DNA of 13,977 bases from Collinsella sp. (GCA_019414545.1 DXLV01000047.1:1-13977), one strand, 5' to 3'; positions 1-6,433 are shown, numbered from the stretch's first letter. The notes: generated by a model not told the origin, from the letters alone. Numbers and translations are program-made.

Positions 1-145
1 GGTCGCCGCGGTCGAGCTCCGAGAGGTCGACCGTCACTTGCGTGGCGGCCTGCGCCTGTTCTTGCTGGGCAAAGGCCATGGCTGGCGCAAACGCCAAGAT
101 GCCGATGGCGGCGGCCAGGGCAACGGCCTTATGCCGTGTGCGCAC
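1..145 (-). CDS. Secreted protein, N-terminal part only (runs off left edge)
   Basis: Reading leftwards from a GTG at 143-145, the frame stays open to the window edge and encodes a textbook signal peptide: a basic start (MRTRHK), a hydrophobic run (AVALAAAIGILAFAP) and a likely cleavage site after AMAFA, followed by QQEQAQAATQVTVDLSELDRGD. About 48 codons are visible, so the mature domain cannot be assigned. The start overlaps the end of the upstream secreted-protein gene by 17 bases, which suggests co-transcription and translational coupling. No strong RBS precedes the GTG; a weak TGGACGG lies upstream, and a TTG at 173-175 is a possible alternative start. It is inferred to be the fourth gene of the small-protein operon and to be exported by Sec. 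The signal peptide is convincing; function is unknown. Confidence 0.6.
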   Translation of the reverse strand, partial: MRTRHKAVALAAAIGILAFAPAMAFAQQEQAQAATQVTVDLSELDRGD

Positions 146-728
146 CGGGCTCGACCGTCCAGGTGATCGTTGCAACCTGATCGCCTTCGCCGGTTACGTG
201 GAAGATGTCGCGCGTGACGCGGGCGACGTTTCCGCTTGTCTTGAGCTTGATTTTGTCCGTGCCGCCGGCAATGCCCTGGTAGCCCATGTCGAAGGCTGCA
301 TTCTTGGAAAGATCGAGGCCCGTCCCCTGCATTGCGGCGCTGGCGTTCTGGAGTGCGCCGTCGGGGCCGACCTTAAAGTCGATGGAGTTCTGCGCGGTTC
401 CGGCCTTGGCGTCGGCAGCAATGGTCCAGGTGTTCATGGCGTCGATCTTCATGTTGGTGACATGGATGCCGTAGGCCGAATGATTGTCGATGGTGGTCGC
501 GTCTTCTGAGGGGCCCTGAAGCGTGCCGTCGGCCTTGGCGACGAAGGGAATAACCGTCGGAACTTTGAACTCAACGTTGTCGATCTCGGTCCTGACCATT
601 ACTTTCGTGGTTCCAACGCGCCCGGCTGCCATAGCTGGCGTCGGGGCGGCGCTCATTGCGAGCGCGAGCGCGAACCCTGCGCCCACGACGAGCGCTCTGG
701 CTCCGTTCATGTTCCTGGTGATGTCCAT
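129..728 (-). CDS. Secreted 199-aa surface-type protein of unknown function
   Basis: Encodes a 199-aa exported protein. Residues 1-35 form a Sec signal peptide: a short charged start, the hydrophobic stretch ALVVGAGFALALAMSAA, and a probable cleavage after TPAMA. The mature part is rich in Thr, Val, Asn and Gly, has no cysteine and alternates polar and hydrophobic residues, as expected of a beta-sandwich. A segment reading VPTVIPFVAKADGTLQGPS sits at about residues 56-74. It has no C-terminal LPxTG or second membrane segment, so it is probably released or held non-covalently. The ATG at 726-728 is supported by AAAGGA about 7 bases upstream. It lies 90 bases after the amber-interrupted membrane-protein gene and overlaps the next secreted-protein gene. 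It resembles small secreted proteins I associate with Coriobacteria, but I cannot name a family. A structural or adhesive role is only inference. Confidence 0.72.
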   Translation of the reverse strand: MDITRNMNGARALVVGAGFALALAMSAAPTPAMAAGRVGTTKVMVRTEIDNVEFKVPTVIPFVAKADGTLQGPSEDATTIDNHSAYGIHVTNMKIDAMNTWTIAADAKAGTAQNSIDFKVGPDGALQNASAAMQGTGLDLSKNAAFDMGYQGIAGGTDKIKLKTSGNVARVTRDIFHVTGEGDQVATITWTVEPGAHTA

Positions 729-818
729 GGTCGTTCCTTTCTATTCGCCGCGGGCCGTCCCCGCGATGATTGGACGAATGCTGGTGAATTGCATGCGGTG
801 CCGCGTCGGCCGGAAAAG

Positions 819-1328
819 CTAGTTCTCGGCTTGCTCAACCCGCACCTTGACACGTGTCGGATTGCCGTGGCTGTCGAGGGTCTTGGCATCGAGTGCCTGG
901 ATCTCGATGTACGCCTCGCCTTCTTTGATGTCGCCGGCGGGGCACGTCTCGATTGTCTTGCCGGTCTAGACCACACCGGATTCGTACATGGTCTCGTCGT
1001 TTTGGATGACGCGGAATCGCTGGGGAAATTTATTGTCTTGGACGTTTTGCACGTTGACGCGCAGCTTGCCGTCCTCCTGCAGCTGAGCGACCGGCGCGAC
1101 CGAAATCGTCATCATGTTGTCGCGGACGATAGCGTCGAGCTCATCTTGGATTTCCTGACGCGTTTTGCCCTCGGCCGTCGTAACCGAAGCGCCCGCCTCG
1201 GGTACGGGCTGCGACTGCCAAGCGTATAGTCCTACGGCGACAAGGGCACAGACGATGACCAGGCAGGCAACGATGAGCTTCCTGCGATGCCCCAGGCCTG
1301 CAAAGTGGGGTGGCTTCTTCGCGCTCAT
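819..1328 (-). pseudogene. Membrane-anchored extracytoplasmic protein with in-frame amber codon
   Basis: The frame starts at ATG 1326-1328 (AAGGAT about 6 bases upstream). It encodes a basic N-terminus, one membrane segment at about residues 17-41 (KLIVACLVIVCALVAVGLYAW), and an outside domain ending YESGVV at codon 120. Codon 121 is TAG (966-968 on the plus strand as CTA). The same frame then continues for 48 codons (TGKTIETCPAGDIKEGEAY..., then IEIQALDAKTLDSHGNPTR..., ending VEQAEN) to a second TAG at 819-821. The continuation has G/C-rich third positions and completes the expected pattern of small anchored proteins of the Y-SG-...-G-x-I-E type, so the ancestral protein was probably 169 aa. 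TAG ends several other genes in this window, so the codon is not globally reassigned. A nonsense mutation is the simplest reading; readthrough, or a truncated 120-aa product, is possible. ATGA overlap (1325-1328) couples it to the upstream gene. Confidence 0.75.
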
Positions 1329-1621
1329 GCGGCATCCTTGGCGGTATAGATGCGCGCAAAGGTGGACGGGTCCGCTCCAAAGAGCATGTGAAGCATCAGA
1401 CGGCGCGAGTAGACGAGCTCGTCGAAGTCGGGAGGGAGCTCGATGTCGTGGATATGCGCGATGTGGTGGGCGAGCGCCGAGAACGACTCGGGGTCGCAGA
1501 TCACATCGGTGGTAACGTGGTAGACCGTCGTATCGGGGAATGCCTCTTCGTCGAAAGGCAGGAGATGGGGATCGTCGTCGACTTCGATGGCGATGCCGTA
1601 CTGGGGCCAGTAATATGCCAT
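1325..1621 (-). CDS. 98-aa protein resembling a PD-(D/E)XK nuclease-like fragment; operon leader gene
   Basis: A 98-aa soluble protein with a very strong RBS (AGGGAGG about 5 bases before the ATG at 1619-1621). It begins MAYYWPQYGIAIEVDDDP. The WP...IEVDDD stretch recalls the central strand of DUF559/PD-(D/E)XK-type endonuclease domains, where a sequence of the type D-x-x-W-P-x5-(A/V)-x-E-x-D carries catalytic residues. The Asp normally three residues before the Trp is Ala2 here, and nothing upstream in frame supplies it, so catalysis is doubtful. The rest (FPDTTVYHVTTDVICDPESF, then LPPDFDELVYSRRLMLHMLF) is acidic and probably alpha/beta. It is the first gene of the leftward operon of membrane and secreted proteins and shares an ATGA overlap with the next gene. 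It could be a regulator, a small partner protein or a nuclease relic. The nuclease link is inference from a short motif. Confidence 0.65.
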   Translation of the reverse strand: MAYYWPQYGIAIEVDDDPHLLPFDEEAFPDTTVYHVTTDVICDPESFSALAHHIAHIHDIELPPDFDELVYSRRLMLHMLFGADPSTFARIYTAKDAA

Positions 1622-1642
1622 GGGAACCTCCCTGCTTCTGGG

Positions 1643-1666
1643 GCCAAAACTTCTATCGGTTTTGGC
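1643..1666 (-). promoter_or_regulatory. 8-bp inverted repeat in leader of the small-protein operon
   Basis: GCCAAAAC at 1643-1650 is mirrored exactly by GTTTTGGC at 1659-1666, with an 8-base loop. It lies just upstream of the AGGGAGG RBS (about 1627-1633) of the 98-aa gene, so it would be either an operator between promoter and RBS or a hairpin in the mRNA leader. There is no T-run behind it on the minus strand, which argues against a terminator. Confidence 0.45.
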
Positions 1667-1695
1667 TGTCGACGCCGACCGTATCAGCCGCTACT

Positions 1696-1724
1696 TGACC
1701 AATTTCTGACCAAATGCTTGACGG
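1696..1724. promoter_or_regulatory. Phased direct repeats TGACCAA / TGACCAA / TGACGG
   Basis: Two exact TGACCAA copies begin at 1696 and 1707, and a partial copy TGACGG begins at 1719. The first and third are preceded by CT and the second by C. The 11- and 12-base spacing puts the repeats on one face of the helix, as in activator or response-regulator sites. On the minus strand this lies about 75-100 bases upstream of the small-protein operon start, a sensible activator position. No regulator gene is present in the window to pair with it. Confidence 0.4.
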
Positions 1725-1952
1725 ATTGGCGTCTCCGCAGGTAAAAGGCGGCAAAAAATACTCCAACTTTTTTCGAGCGTCAATCGCGCGGTCGGCGACG
1801 GCGGGGCCATATGTGTCAAAAGCATCGTCTGCCGAGGAAATCAAGCCGCTCGCCGAATTGCACGAACGTAAAAATCGCCAATTATGGAGACGGTCTCGAA
1901 CACGTCGACGAAACGATGCGGTAACATCTCCCTGCAAACACTGTAGTTAGCT

Positions 1953-1962
1953 AAAGGGGGAG
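1953..1962 (+). promoter_or_regulatory. RBS that fixes a GTG start for the FAD oxidase
   Basis: AAAGGGGGAG lies 5 bases before the GTG at 1968-1970. It is the only strong Shine-Dalgarno-like sequence near the start of this frame, so it supports GTG as the start codon. Confidence 0.7.
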
Positions 1963-1967
1963 TTCGC

Positions 1968-3569
1968 GTGTCTGCAACCATCAAACCCTTCACCGACGAG
2001 TTCGAAGAGTATGGTCGCGATGAGTCTCGCGCATCGGGCGAGGCCTCGAGCATCTCGTTTCCGACAACGGAAGACGAGGTCCGCGTCATTTTGGAAAAGC
2101 TCCATGCCGAGTGTGTCCCGGTAACGGTTCAGGGCGCCCGAACTGGCCTTGCCGCCGGCGCCGTGCCCCACGGCGGGCATATCCTCAATACTTCCCGTAT
2201 GAATCGTTACTTGGGCCTTCGCCGCGATGAACAAGGCCAATTTCTGCTGCGTGTGGAGCCGGGCGTTGTGCTCTCGGAGCTGCGCAAGCAGCTGAGCAAG
2301 AAGGTGCTGCCGATCGCTGGTTGGGACCAGGTATCGCTTGAGGCCTACGAGGAGTTCCAAGAGGCCCCGGAGCAGTTTTTTCCCACCGATCCCACCGAGG
2401 CGTCTGCCTGTCTGGGCGGCATGGCGGCATGTAACGCCTCCGGTGCCCGCAGCTACGCCTACGGTCCCATGCGCCCACATATCACGGGACTCCACGTCGC
2501 GCTGGCTGATGGCGATTTGCTTGAGCTTCAGCGCGGCGAGGCTTTTGCCCAGGGCCGCCACCTGTCGCTCGTGACGGCAGCGGGCCGTGCACTCGAGCTC
2601 GACCTTCCCGACTACACCATGCCCAAGACCAAAAATGCTTCGGGCTATTTCGTTGCTGACGATATGGATGCCATCGATCTGTTTATCGGTGCGTGTGGCG
2701 CAATCGGCGTCATCACCGAGCTCGAGATTGCCCTGCAGGCGGCGCCTGCGGTCGTTTGGGGCGTGAGCTGTTTCTTTGACAGCGAAGACAAGGCCGTGTC
2801 CTTTACCGATTCTGTGCGTCCCGTCCTGTCCCACGCGGCTGCCATCGAATATTTCGATGCGGGCGCCCTGGATATCCTACGTCGCCAGCGCGAGCAGTCG
2901 ACGGCGTTCGCCTCGCTGCCGGCGCTCGACAAAGACGCCAAGGTCTGTGTCTACGTGGAGCTCGACTGCGACGACGAAGCCCAGGCGACCGAGGAACTGT
3001 ACCACCTGGGATGGGTGCTCGAGTTCGCGGGTGGCCGCGACGATGCGACATGGGTCGCGCGCACCGAGGTTGATCGCGAGTGCCAGCGGTTCTTCCGCCA
3101 TGCGGTCCCCGAGAGCGTCAATATGCTGATCGACGAGCGTCGCCGCACGGATCCCACCATCACCAAACTGGGTTCGGACATGTCGGTGCCCAATGCACGC
3201 CTTGCCGATGTCGTGGCCCTCTATCGCCGCACGCTGGCCGAAAGCGGGCTTGAATCTGCTGCCTGGGGGCACATCGGTAACAACCATCTGCATGTGAACA
3301 TCCTGCCGCGTGATGCGCAAGACTACCGTCGTGGTGGAGAGCTCTTTGCCCAGTGGGCTTCCGAGGTCACGGCCATGGGCGGTGCCGTTTCTGCCGAACA
3401 CGGCGTCGGCAAGATCAAGGCGGGCTTCTTGGAGACGATGTACGGCCACGAGGCCATGGTCGAGTCGGCGCGTCTCAAACTCCAGCTCGATCCTGCCGGC
3501 CAGCTGGGTCGCGGCAACCTGTTTACGGAGAAGCTCTTGGATGAACTCGTCCAGAAAGGGGGCGCGTGA
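1968..3569 (+). CDS. GlcD/D-lactate dehydrogenase-family FAD-linked oxidase (Etf partner)
   Basis: A 533-aa FAD-binding (PCMH-type) oxidase. FAD-domain signatures are VTVQGARTGLAAGAVP (about 53-67), FFPTDPTEASACLGGMAACNASGARSY read across 137-163, and ACGAIGVITELEIAL (about 242-256). The C-terminal FAD-oxidase domain carries the metal/substrate residues in GHIGNNHLHVN (434-444; His435 and His442) and SAEHGVGKIK (475-484; Glu477, His478). The family oxidises 2-hydroxy acids such as D-lactate, glycolate or 2-hydroxyglutarate. The next two genes encode EtfB and a ferredoxin-fused EtfA, so electrons probably go to an Etf, as in the lactate dehydrogenase-Etf complex of Acetobacterium woodii (LctBCD). 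It is longer than typical family members of about 460-490 aa. The GHIGNNHLH motif differs from the common GHxGDGNLH form. Lactate is likely but not shown; no lactate permease or racemase is nearby. Confidence 0.88.
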   Translation: MSATIKPFTDEFEEYGRDESRASGEASSISFPTTEDEVRVILEKLHAECVPVTVQGARTGLAAGAVPHGGHILNTSRMNRYLGLRRDEQGQFLLRVEPGVVLSELRKQLSKKVLPIAGWDQVSLEAYEEFQEAPEQFFPTDPTEASACLGGMAACNASGARSYAYGPMRPHITGLHVALADGDLLELQRGEAFAQGRHLSLVTAAGRALELDLPDYTMPKTKNASGYFVADDMDAIDLFIGACGAIGVITELEIALQAAPAVVWGVSCFFDSEDKAVSFTDSVRPVLSHAAAIEYFDAGALDILRRQREQSTAFASLPALDKDAKVCVYVELDCDDEAQATEELYHLGWVLEFAGGRDDATWVARTEVDRECQRFFRHAVPESVNMLIDERRRTDPTITKLGSDMSVPNARLADVVALYRRTLAESGLESAAWGHIGNNHLHVNILPRDAQDYRRGGELFAQWASEVTAMGGAVSAEHGVGKIKAGFLETMYGHEAMVESARLKLQLDPAGQLGRGNLFTEKLLDELVQKGGA

Positions 3570-3571
3570 AG

Positions 3572-4387
3572 ATGAGTGATTTCCATATGGTGGTGTGCGT
3601 CAAGGCGGTGCCCGGAAGCACCGAGGTCAAGATGGACCCCAAGACCAATACTATCGTGCGTGATGGCAAGCAGGCGGTCATTAATCCCTTCGATGCAAGT
3701 GCCCTCGAATGTGCGCTAGCGCTGAAGGACGACTTTATCGGCTTTGGCATGGACGTGCGTGTGACGGTGGTGTCGATGGGCATCCCCGCGACCGAATCGC
3801 TGCTGCGCGACTGCATCGCCCGCGGTGCCGACGACGCGCTGCTGCTGACCGACCGAGCCTTTGCGGGCGCCGATACCCTAGCCACCACCTATGCCCTCAA
3901 ATGCGGCATCGAGGCACTCGATGAGGACTTTGACCTGCTCATCTGCGGCAAGATGGCAGTGGACGGCGATACGGCCCAGATCGGCCCCGAGCTGGCCGGC
4001 GCCTTTGGGGTCCCCTGCGTGACCGACGTGAGCTGTGTGCAGAGCGCGGGATTTACGACGTGTGGCTCGCTGGCGCTCGTCCACGGCTGCGATGCCGGCG
4101 AGGAGACGGTGTACCTGGAGATGCCGTGTGCGATGACGACCGCCAAGGAGATTGGCCAGCTGCGCATGCCGAGTATTGCCGGTATTCGCGCGGCCGAGGA
4201 TGCAGACGTGCGCGTGGCCAGCGCTGCCGACGTAAACGCCGATCCTTCGCGTTGCGGCCTTGCCGGATCACCGACGCAGGTCGTGCGCTCGTTTGTGCCC
4301 GACCGTGACCAAACGTGCGAGGCCGTTGAGGGAACGGCGTCCGAGCAGGCGGTAAAACTTGCCAAGATTATCGAGGGGATGGCATAG
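3572..4387 (+). CDS. etfB: Electron transfer flavoprotein beta subunit
   Basis: A 271-aa EtfB. Family landmarks are the start VVCVKAVPGSTEVKMD, INPFDASALECALALKD, the segment VTVVSMG, the nucleotide-binding stretch LLICGKMAVDGDTAQIGPELA, and the late MPSIAGIRAA. EtfB with EtfA forms the flavin heterodimer that exchanges electrons with an acyl-CoA or 2-hydroxy-acid dehydrogenase. In bifurcating Etfs the beta subunit holds the FAD that meets NAD(H). The ATG at 3572 is preferred (AAAGGGGG ends 10 bases upstream). A GTG at 3566, overlapping the oxidase stop as GTGA and adding two residues, is equally possible and would mean tight coupling. It is the middle gene of a three-gene operon, directly abutting etfA. 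Family assignment is secure; bifurcation is inferred from the neighbours. Confidence 0.93.
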   Translation: MSDFHMVVCVKAVPGSTEVKMDPKTNTIVRDGKQAVINPFDASALECALALKDDFIGFGMDVRVTVVSMGIPATESLLRDCIARGADDALLLTDRAFAGADTLATTYALKCGIEALDEDFDLLICGKMAVDGDTAQIGPELAGAFGVPCVTDVSCVQSAGFTTCGSLALVHGCDAGEETVYLEMPCAMTTAKEIGQLRMPSIAGIRAAEDADVRVASAADVNADPSRCGLAGSPTQVVRSFVPDRDQTCEAVEGTASEQAVKLAKIIEGMA

Positions 4388-5593
4388 ATGAGCGGGCTGA
4401 TTATCGATAGCGAAGCCTGCATCGGCTGTGGTCGCTGCGTTCGCGCCTGCGCCTCGGGCGGCATTGTGGTGGAGGGCGAGCGCCCCAATCGCTGTGCCCG
4501 CGTAACCGACGGCTGTATCCTGTGCGGCGGGTGCGTCGACGCCTGCCCCGTCAACGCCATCTCGATTGAGCGCGACGAGGCCGCCGGCGCGGCAGACCTT
4601 GACGCATATCGAGACATCTGGATCTTCGTGCAGACTGACGAGCACGATGCCGTTGCATCCGTGGCCTTCGAGCTCATGGGCAGGGGGCGCGAGCTTGCCG
4701 ATGCCCGCGGCTGCCGTCTGGTGGCACTGGTCGGCATGAGCCCCGAGGGCTCACTCGGGGACCTGGAGCATCTGATTTGCGCCGGTGCGGACGAAGTTCT
4801 GGTCTGTCGTGACGAGCGCCTGCGTCAGAACGACGCGGAGGTCTACGCCCGCTTGATCTGCGATTTGGTAGCCGAGCGCAAGCCCGAGGCCATTCTGTAC
4901 GGCGCGACCGCCTTTGGTCGCGAGCTGGCGCCCGGTGTGGCCGTGCGCTTGCAGACGGGCCTTACGGCCGATTGCACGGTGCTTTCGATGGATACGGAGA
5001 CGGGTCTGCTGCAGCAGACGCGCCCGGCGTTTGGCGGCAACCTGATGGCCACCATTATCTGCCCCAACCACCGTCCTCAGATGGCAACGGTGCGCCCCGG
5101 CATCTTTAAGGCGCTCGAGTTTGACTATAGCCGCTCCGGCACGATTGCCCAGGTAGTGCTAGCGGATGACGTTAAGGCCCGTGTCGAGATCTCGATTCCC
5201 GCCGAGGAGTGGGGACAGCAGGCCTCAATTGCCGATGCCGAGCGTCTAGTCGTGGTGGGCCGCGGCATCGGCTCCAAGAAAAACCTACCGCTGATGCGAA
5301 AGCTTGCCGAGGCTCTGGGTGCCGAGCTTGGCTGCACGCGCCCCGTGGTGGAGGCCGGCTGGCTGGAGTATCGCCACCAAATTGGCCAGACGGGTGTATC
5401 GGTCTCGCCCAAGCTCCTCGTGAGCATCGGTGTCTCGGGCGCTATCCAGCATCTCGCCGGCATCGGTGGGGCGGAGTGCATTGTCGCCATCAATGAGGAC
5501 CCGGATGCCCCCATCTTCGGTGCCGCCCAGTACAAGGTCGTCGGCGATGCCGTTGAGATCGTTGAGGAACTGCTGGCTCAGCTCGAGTGCTAA
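4388..5593 (+). CDS. etfA: Electron transfer flavoprotein alpha subunit with N-terminal 2[4Fe-4S] ferredoxin domain
   Basis: A 401-aa EtfA fusion. Residues 1-60 are a ferredoxin domain with two complete CxxCxxCxxxC motifs: Cys11, 14, 17, 21 and Cys43, 46, 49, 53. Only the second is followed by the usual Pro; the first is followed by Ala. Residues about 75-260 are the alpha N-domain. The C-terminal FAD domain has LVVVGRGIGS (286-295 region), RPVVEAGWL, QIGQTGVSVSP, VSIGVSGAIQHLAGI and INEDPDAPIF, all classic alpha-FAD contacts. The ferredoxin-fused form is typical of Etf partners of anaerobic lactate dehydrogenases, in which reduced ferredoxin and lactate electrons are combined to reduce NAD+. 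The ATG directly follows the etfB TAG, with GAGGGGAT as RBS. The stop overlaps the stop of the convergent HD-domain gene, leaving no room for a terminator between them. Confidence 0.93.
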   Translation: MSGLIIDSEACIGCGRCVRACASGGIVVEGERPNRCARVTDGCILCGGCVDACPVNAISIERDEAAGAADLDAYRDIWIFVQTDEHDAVASVAFELMGRGRELADARGCRLVALVGMSPEGSLGDLEHLICAGADEVLVCRDERLRQNDAEVYARLICDLVAERKPEAILYGATAFGRELAPGVAVRLQTGLTADCTVLSMDTETGLLQQTRPAFGGNLMATIICPNHRPQMATVRPGIFKALEFDYSRSGTIAQVVLADDVKARVEISIPAEEWGQQASIADAERLVVVGRGIGSKKNLPLMRKLAEALGAELGCTRPVVEAGWLEYRHQIGQTGVSVSPKLLVSIGVSGAIQHLAGIGGAECIVAINEDPDAPIFGAAQYKVVGDAVEIVEELLAQLEC

Positions 5594-6402
5594 GCGCTTG
5601 CCAGCCAGCGGCGCAGCTCGTCCTTAAGGCGGCTCCAGGTTGCCTGCGCGGCGGGGTCGGTTAAGGGTCGCGTAATGCCAAAGGGCGCGTCGAGCAGGCG
5701 ATAGATATCGCCTTGCTCGCGCGCCAGTGCACGGCTTGCCGGATGGACGAGCTCAAACATAAAGCAGATGAGCCCCACCAGGTAGTCCGCCGGCTCGTTG
5801 CGCTCGTCACGCGCGACGCAGCGATGCTCGTCAAAGGCGGTAAGCGCCGGTGTCGAGAAGTGGCTGGCGAGAAACGTGTCCTCATCCACCTTGAGGATGG
5901 TGTCGACGGTGCTGTCGGCGATGGTGCGCATAATGTCGATCTTGTCGCCATCGCGCACGATCTCGCAGAAGCTCCGTGTACGGGTGTCGAGTTCCGTGGG
6001 CAGGCGAAAATCACTGTGGTGGGCGATGCTCGCGCGGATCAGTTCGTCCTCTGCCGGGTCATCGATAAAGTCGCGGATGCTCGTTACGGCGGGTGCATCG
6101 GCGGGATTCTCGCCAAAGAGGACCTCGATGCCCAGCGCTGCATGGCTCATGCTCTCGGCGTCCTTAAAGGTGTCCCAGCGCCGCAACTGCTCAAAGCGGC
6201 CCATATCGTGTAGCAGGCCGCAAAGCCATGCCAGGTCAATATCTTCTGACGACCAGCCCTGCTCGCGCGCTACGGCATCGCATGCCTCGGCCACGTGGTA
6301 CGTATGCTCGATTTTGAGCGCGATGCGTGGGTTGGTGGCGCCGTAGGCATCGGTGTAGCTTTTGAAGGCCGCGCGCGCCCGGTCTCGATCGATAGCTGTC
6401 AT
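5590..6402 (-). CDS. HD-domain phosphohydrolase of unknown substrate
   Basis: A 270-aa soluble HD-superfamily protein. Metal-binding residues are His36 (HTYHVAEA; His33 also nearby), the His65-Asp66 pair in GLLHDMGRFEQ, His127-128 in SIAHHSDFRLP, and the distal Asp in VRDGDKIDIMR. All core HD positions are present, so an active metal-dependent phosphohydrolase (nucleotide, dNTP or signalling-nucleotide type) is expected, but the sequence does not tell the substrate. AGGAAG lies 6 bases before the ATG at 6400-6402. It is transcribed on its own, divergent from azlCD and convergent with etfA (3-base stop overlap). A TACAAT on the minus strand at 6443-6448 could be its -10 box; it falls inside the 6434-6469 inverted repeat, which may control both directions. 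Confidence 0.85.
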   Translation of the reverse strand: MTAIDRDRARAAFKSYTDAYGATNPRIALKIEHTYHVAEACDAVAREQGWSSEDIDLAWLCGLLHDMGRFEQLRRWDTFKDAESMSHAALGIEVLFGENPADAPAVTSIRDFIDDPAEDELIRASIAHHSDFRLPTELDTRTRSFCEIVRDGDKIDIMRTIADSTVDTILKVDEDTFLASHFSTPALTAFDEHRCVARDERNEPADYLVGLICFMFELVHPASRALAREQGDIYRLLDAPFGITRPLTDPAAQATWSRLKDELRRWLASA

Positions 6403-6433
6403 AATGACTTCCTAAAAAGTTGTGTCTTTCGAT

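Larger units (their letters stand above)
1622..1967. other. 346-base intergenic region between divergent operons
   Basis: This region separates the leftward small-protein operon from the rightward oxidase-Etf operon. Short frames exist on both strands (for example 1714-1950 plus and 1653-1937 minus), but neither has a good RBS or clear family features, so I call no gene. It contains an 8-bp inverted repeat near the left operon (1643-1666), phased TGACC-type repeats (1696-1724), and an A/T-rich patch at 1755-1776 where AAAAAA and TTTTTT runs flank TACTCCAAC. The part around 1735-1840 reads like a degenerate intergenic element that could be present elsewhere in the genome; that is a suspicion, not something visible in this window. 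No promoter stands out: a TTGCAC at 1858-1863 with AATTAT at 1880-1885 is the best weak candidate for the rightward operon. Confidence 0.5.

Noticed and set aside
966..968. TAG read as pyrrolysine or as a genome-wide reassigned codon
   Set aside because: TAG is the terminal stop of at least five other genes in the window and no Pyl genes or methylamine methyltransferase context is visible.
707..976. 89-codon minus-strand frame spanning the gap after the amber codon
   Set aside because: It is in a different frame from the clear continuation of the interrupted gene (819-965), is Ser/Arg-rich and overlaps the start of the secreted-protein gene.
1714..1950. 78-codon plus-strand frame in the 1622-1967 intergenic region
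   Set aside because: No RBS, overlaps the candidate regulatory repeats, no recognisable domain, and a competing open frame exists on the other strand.
1947..2834. 295-codon open frame on the minus strand
   Set aside because: Antisense shadow of the FAD oxidase gene; no domain, no RBS, composition typical of a shadow frame.
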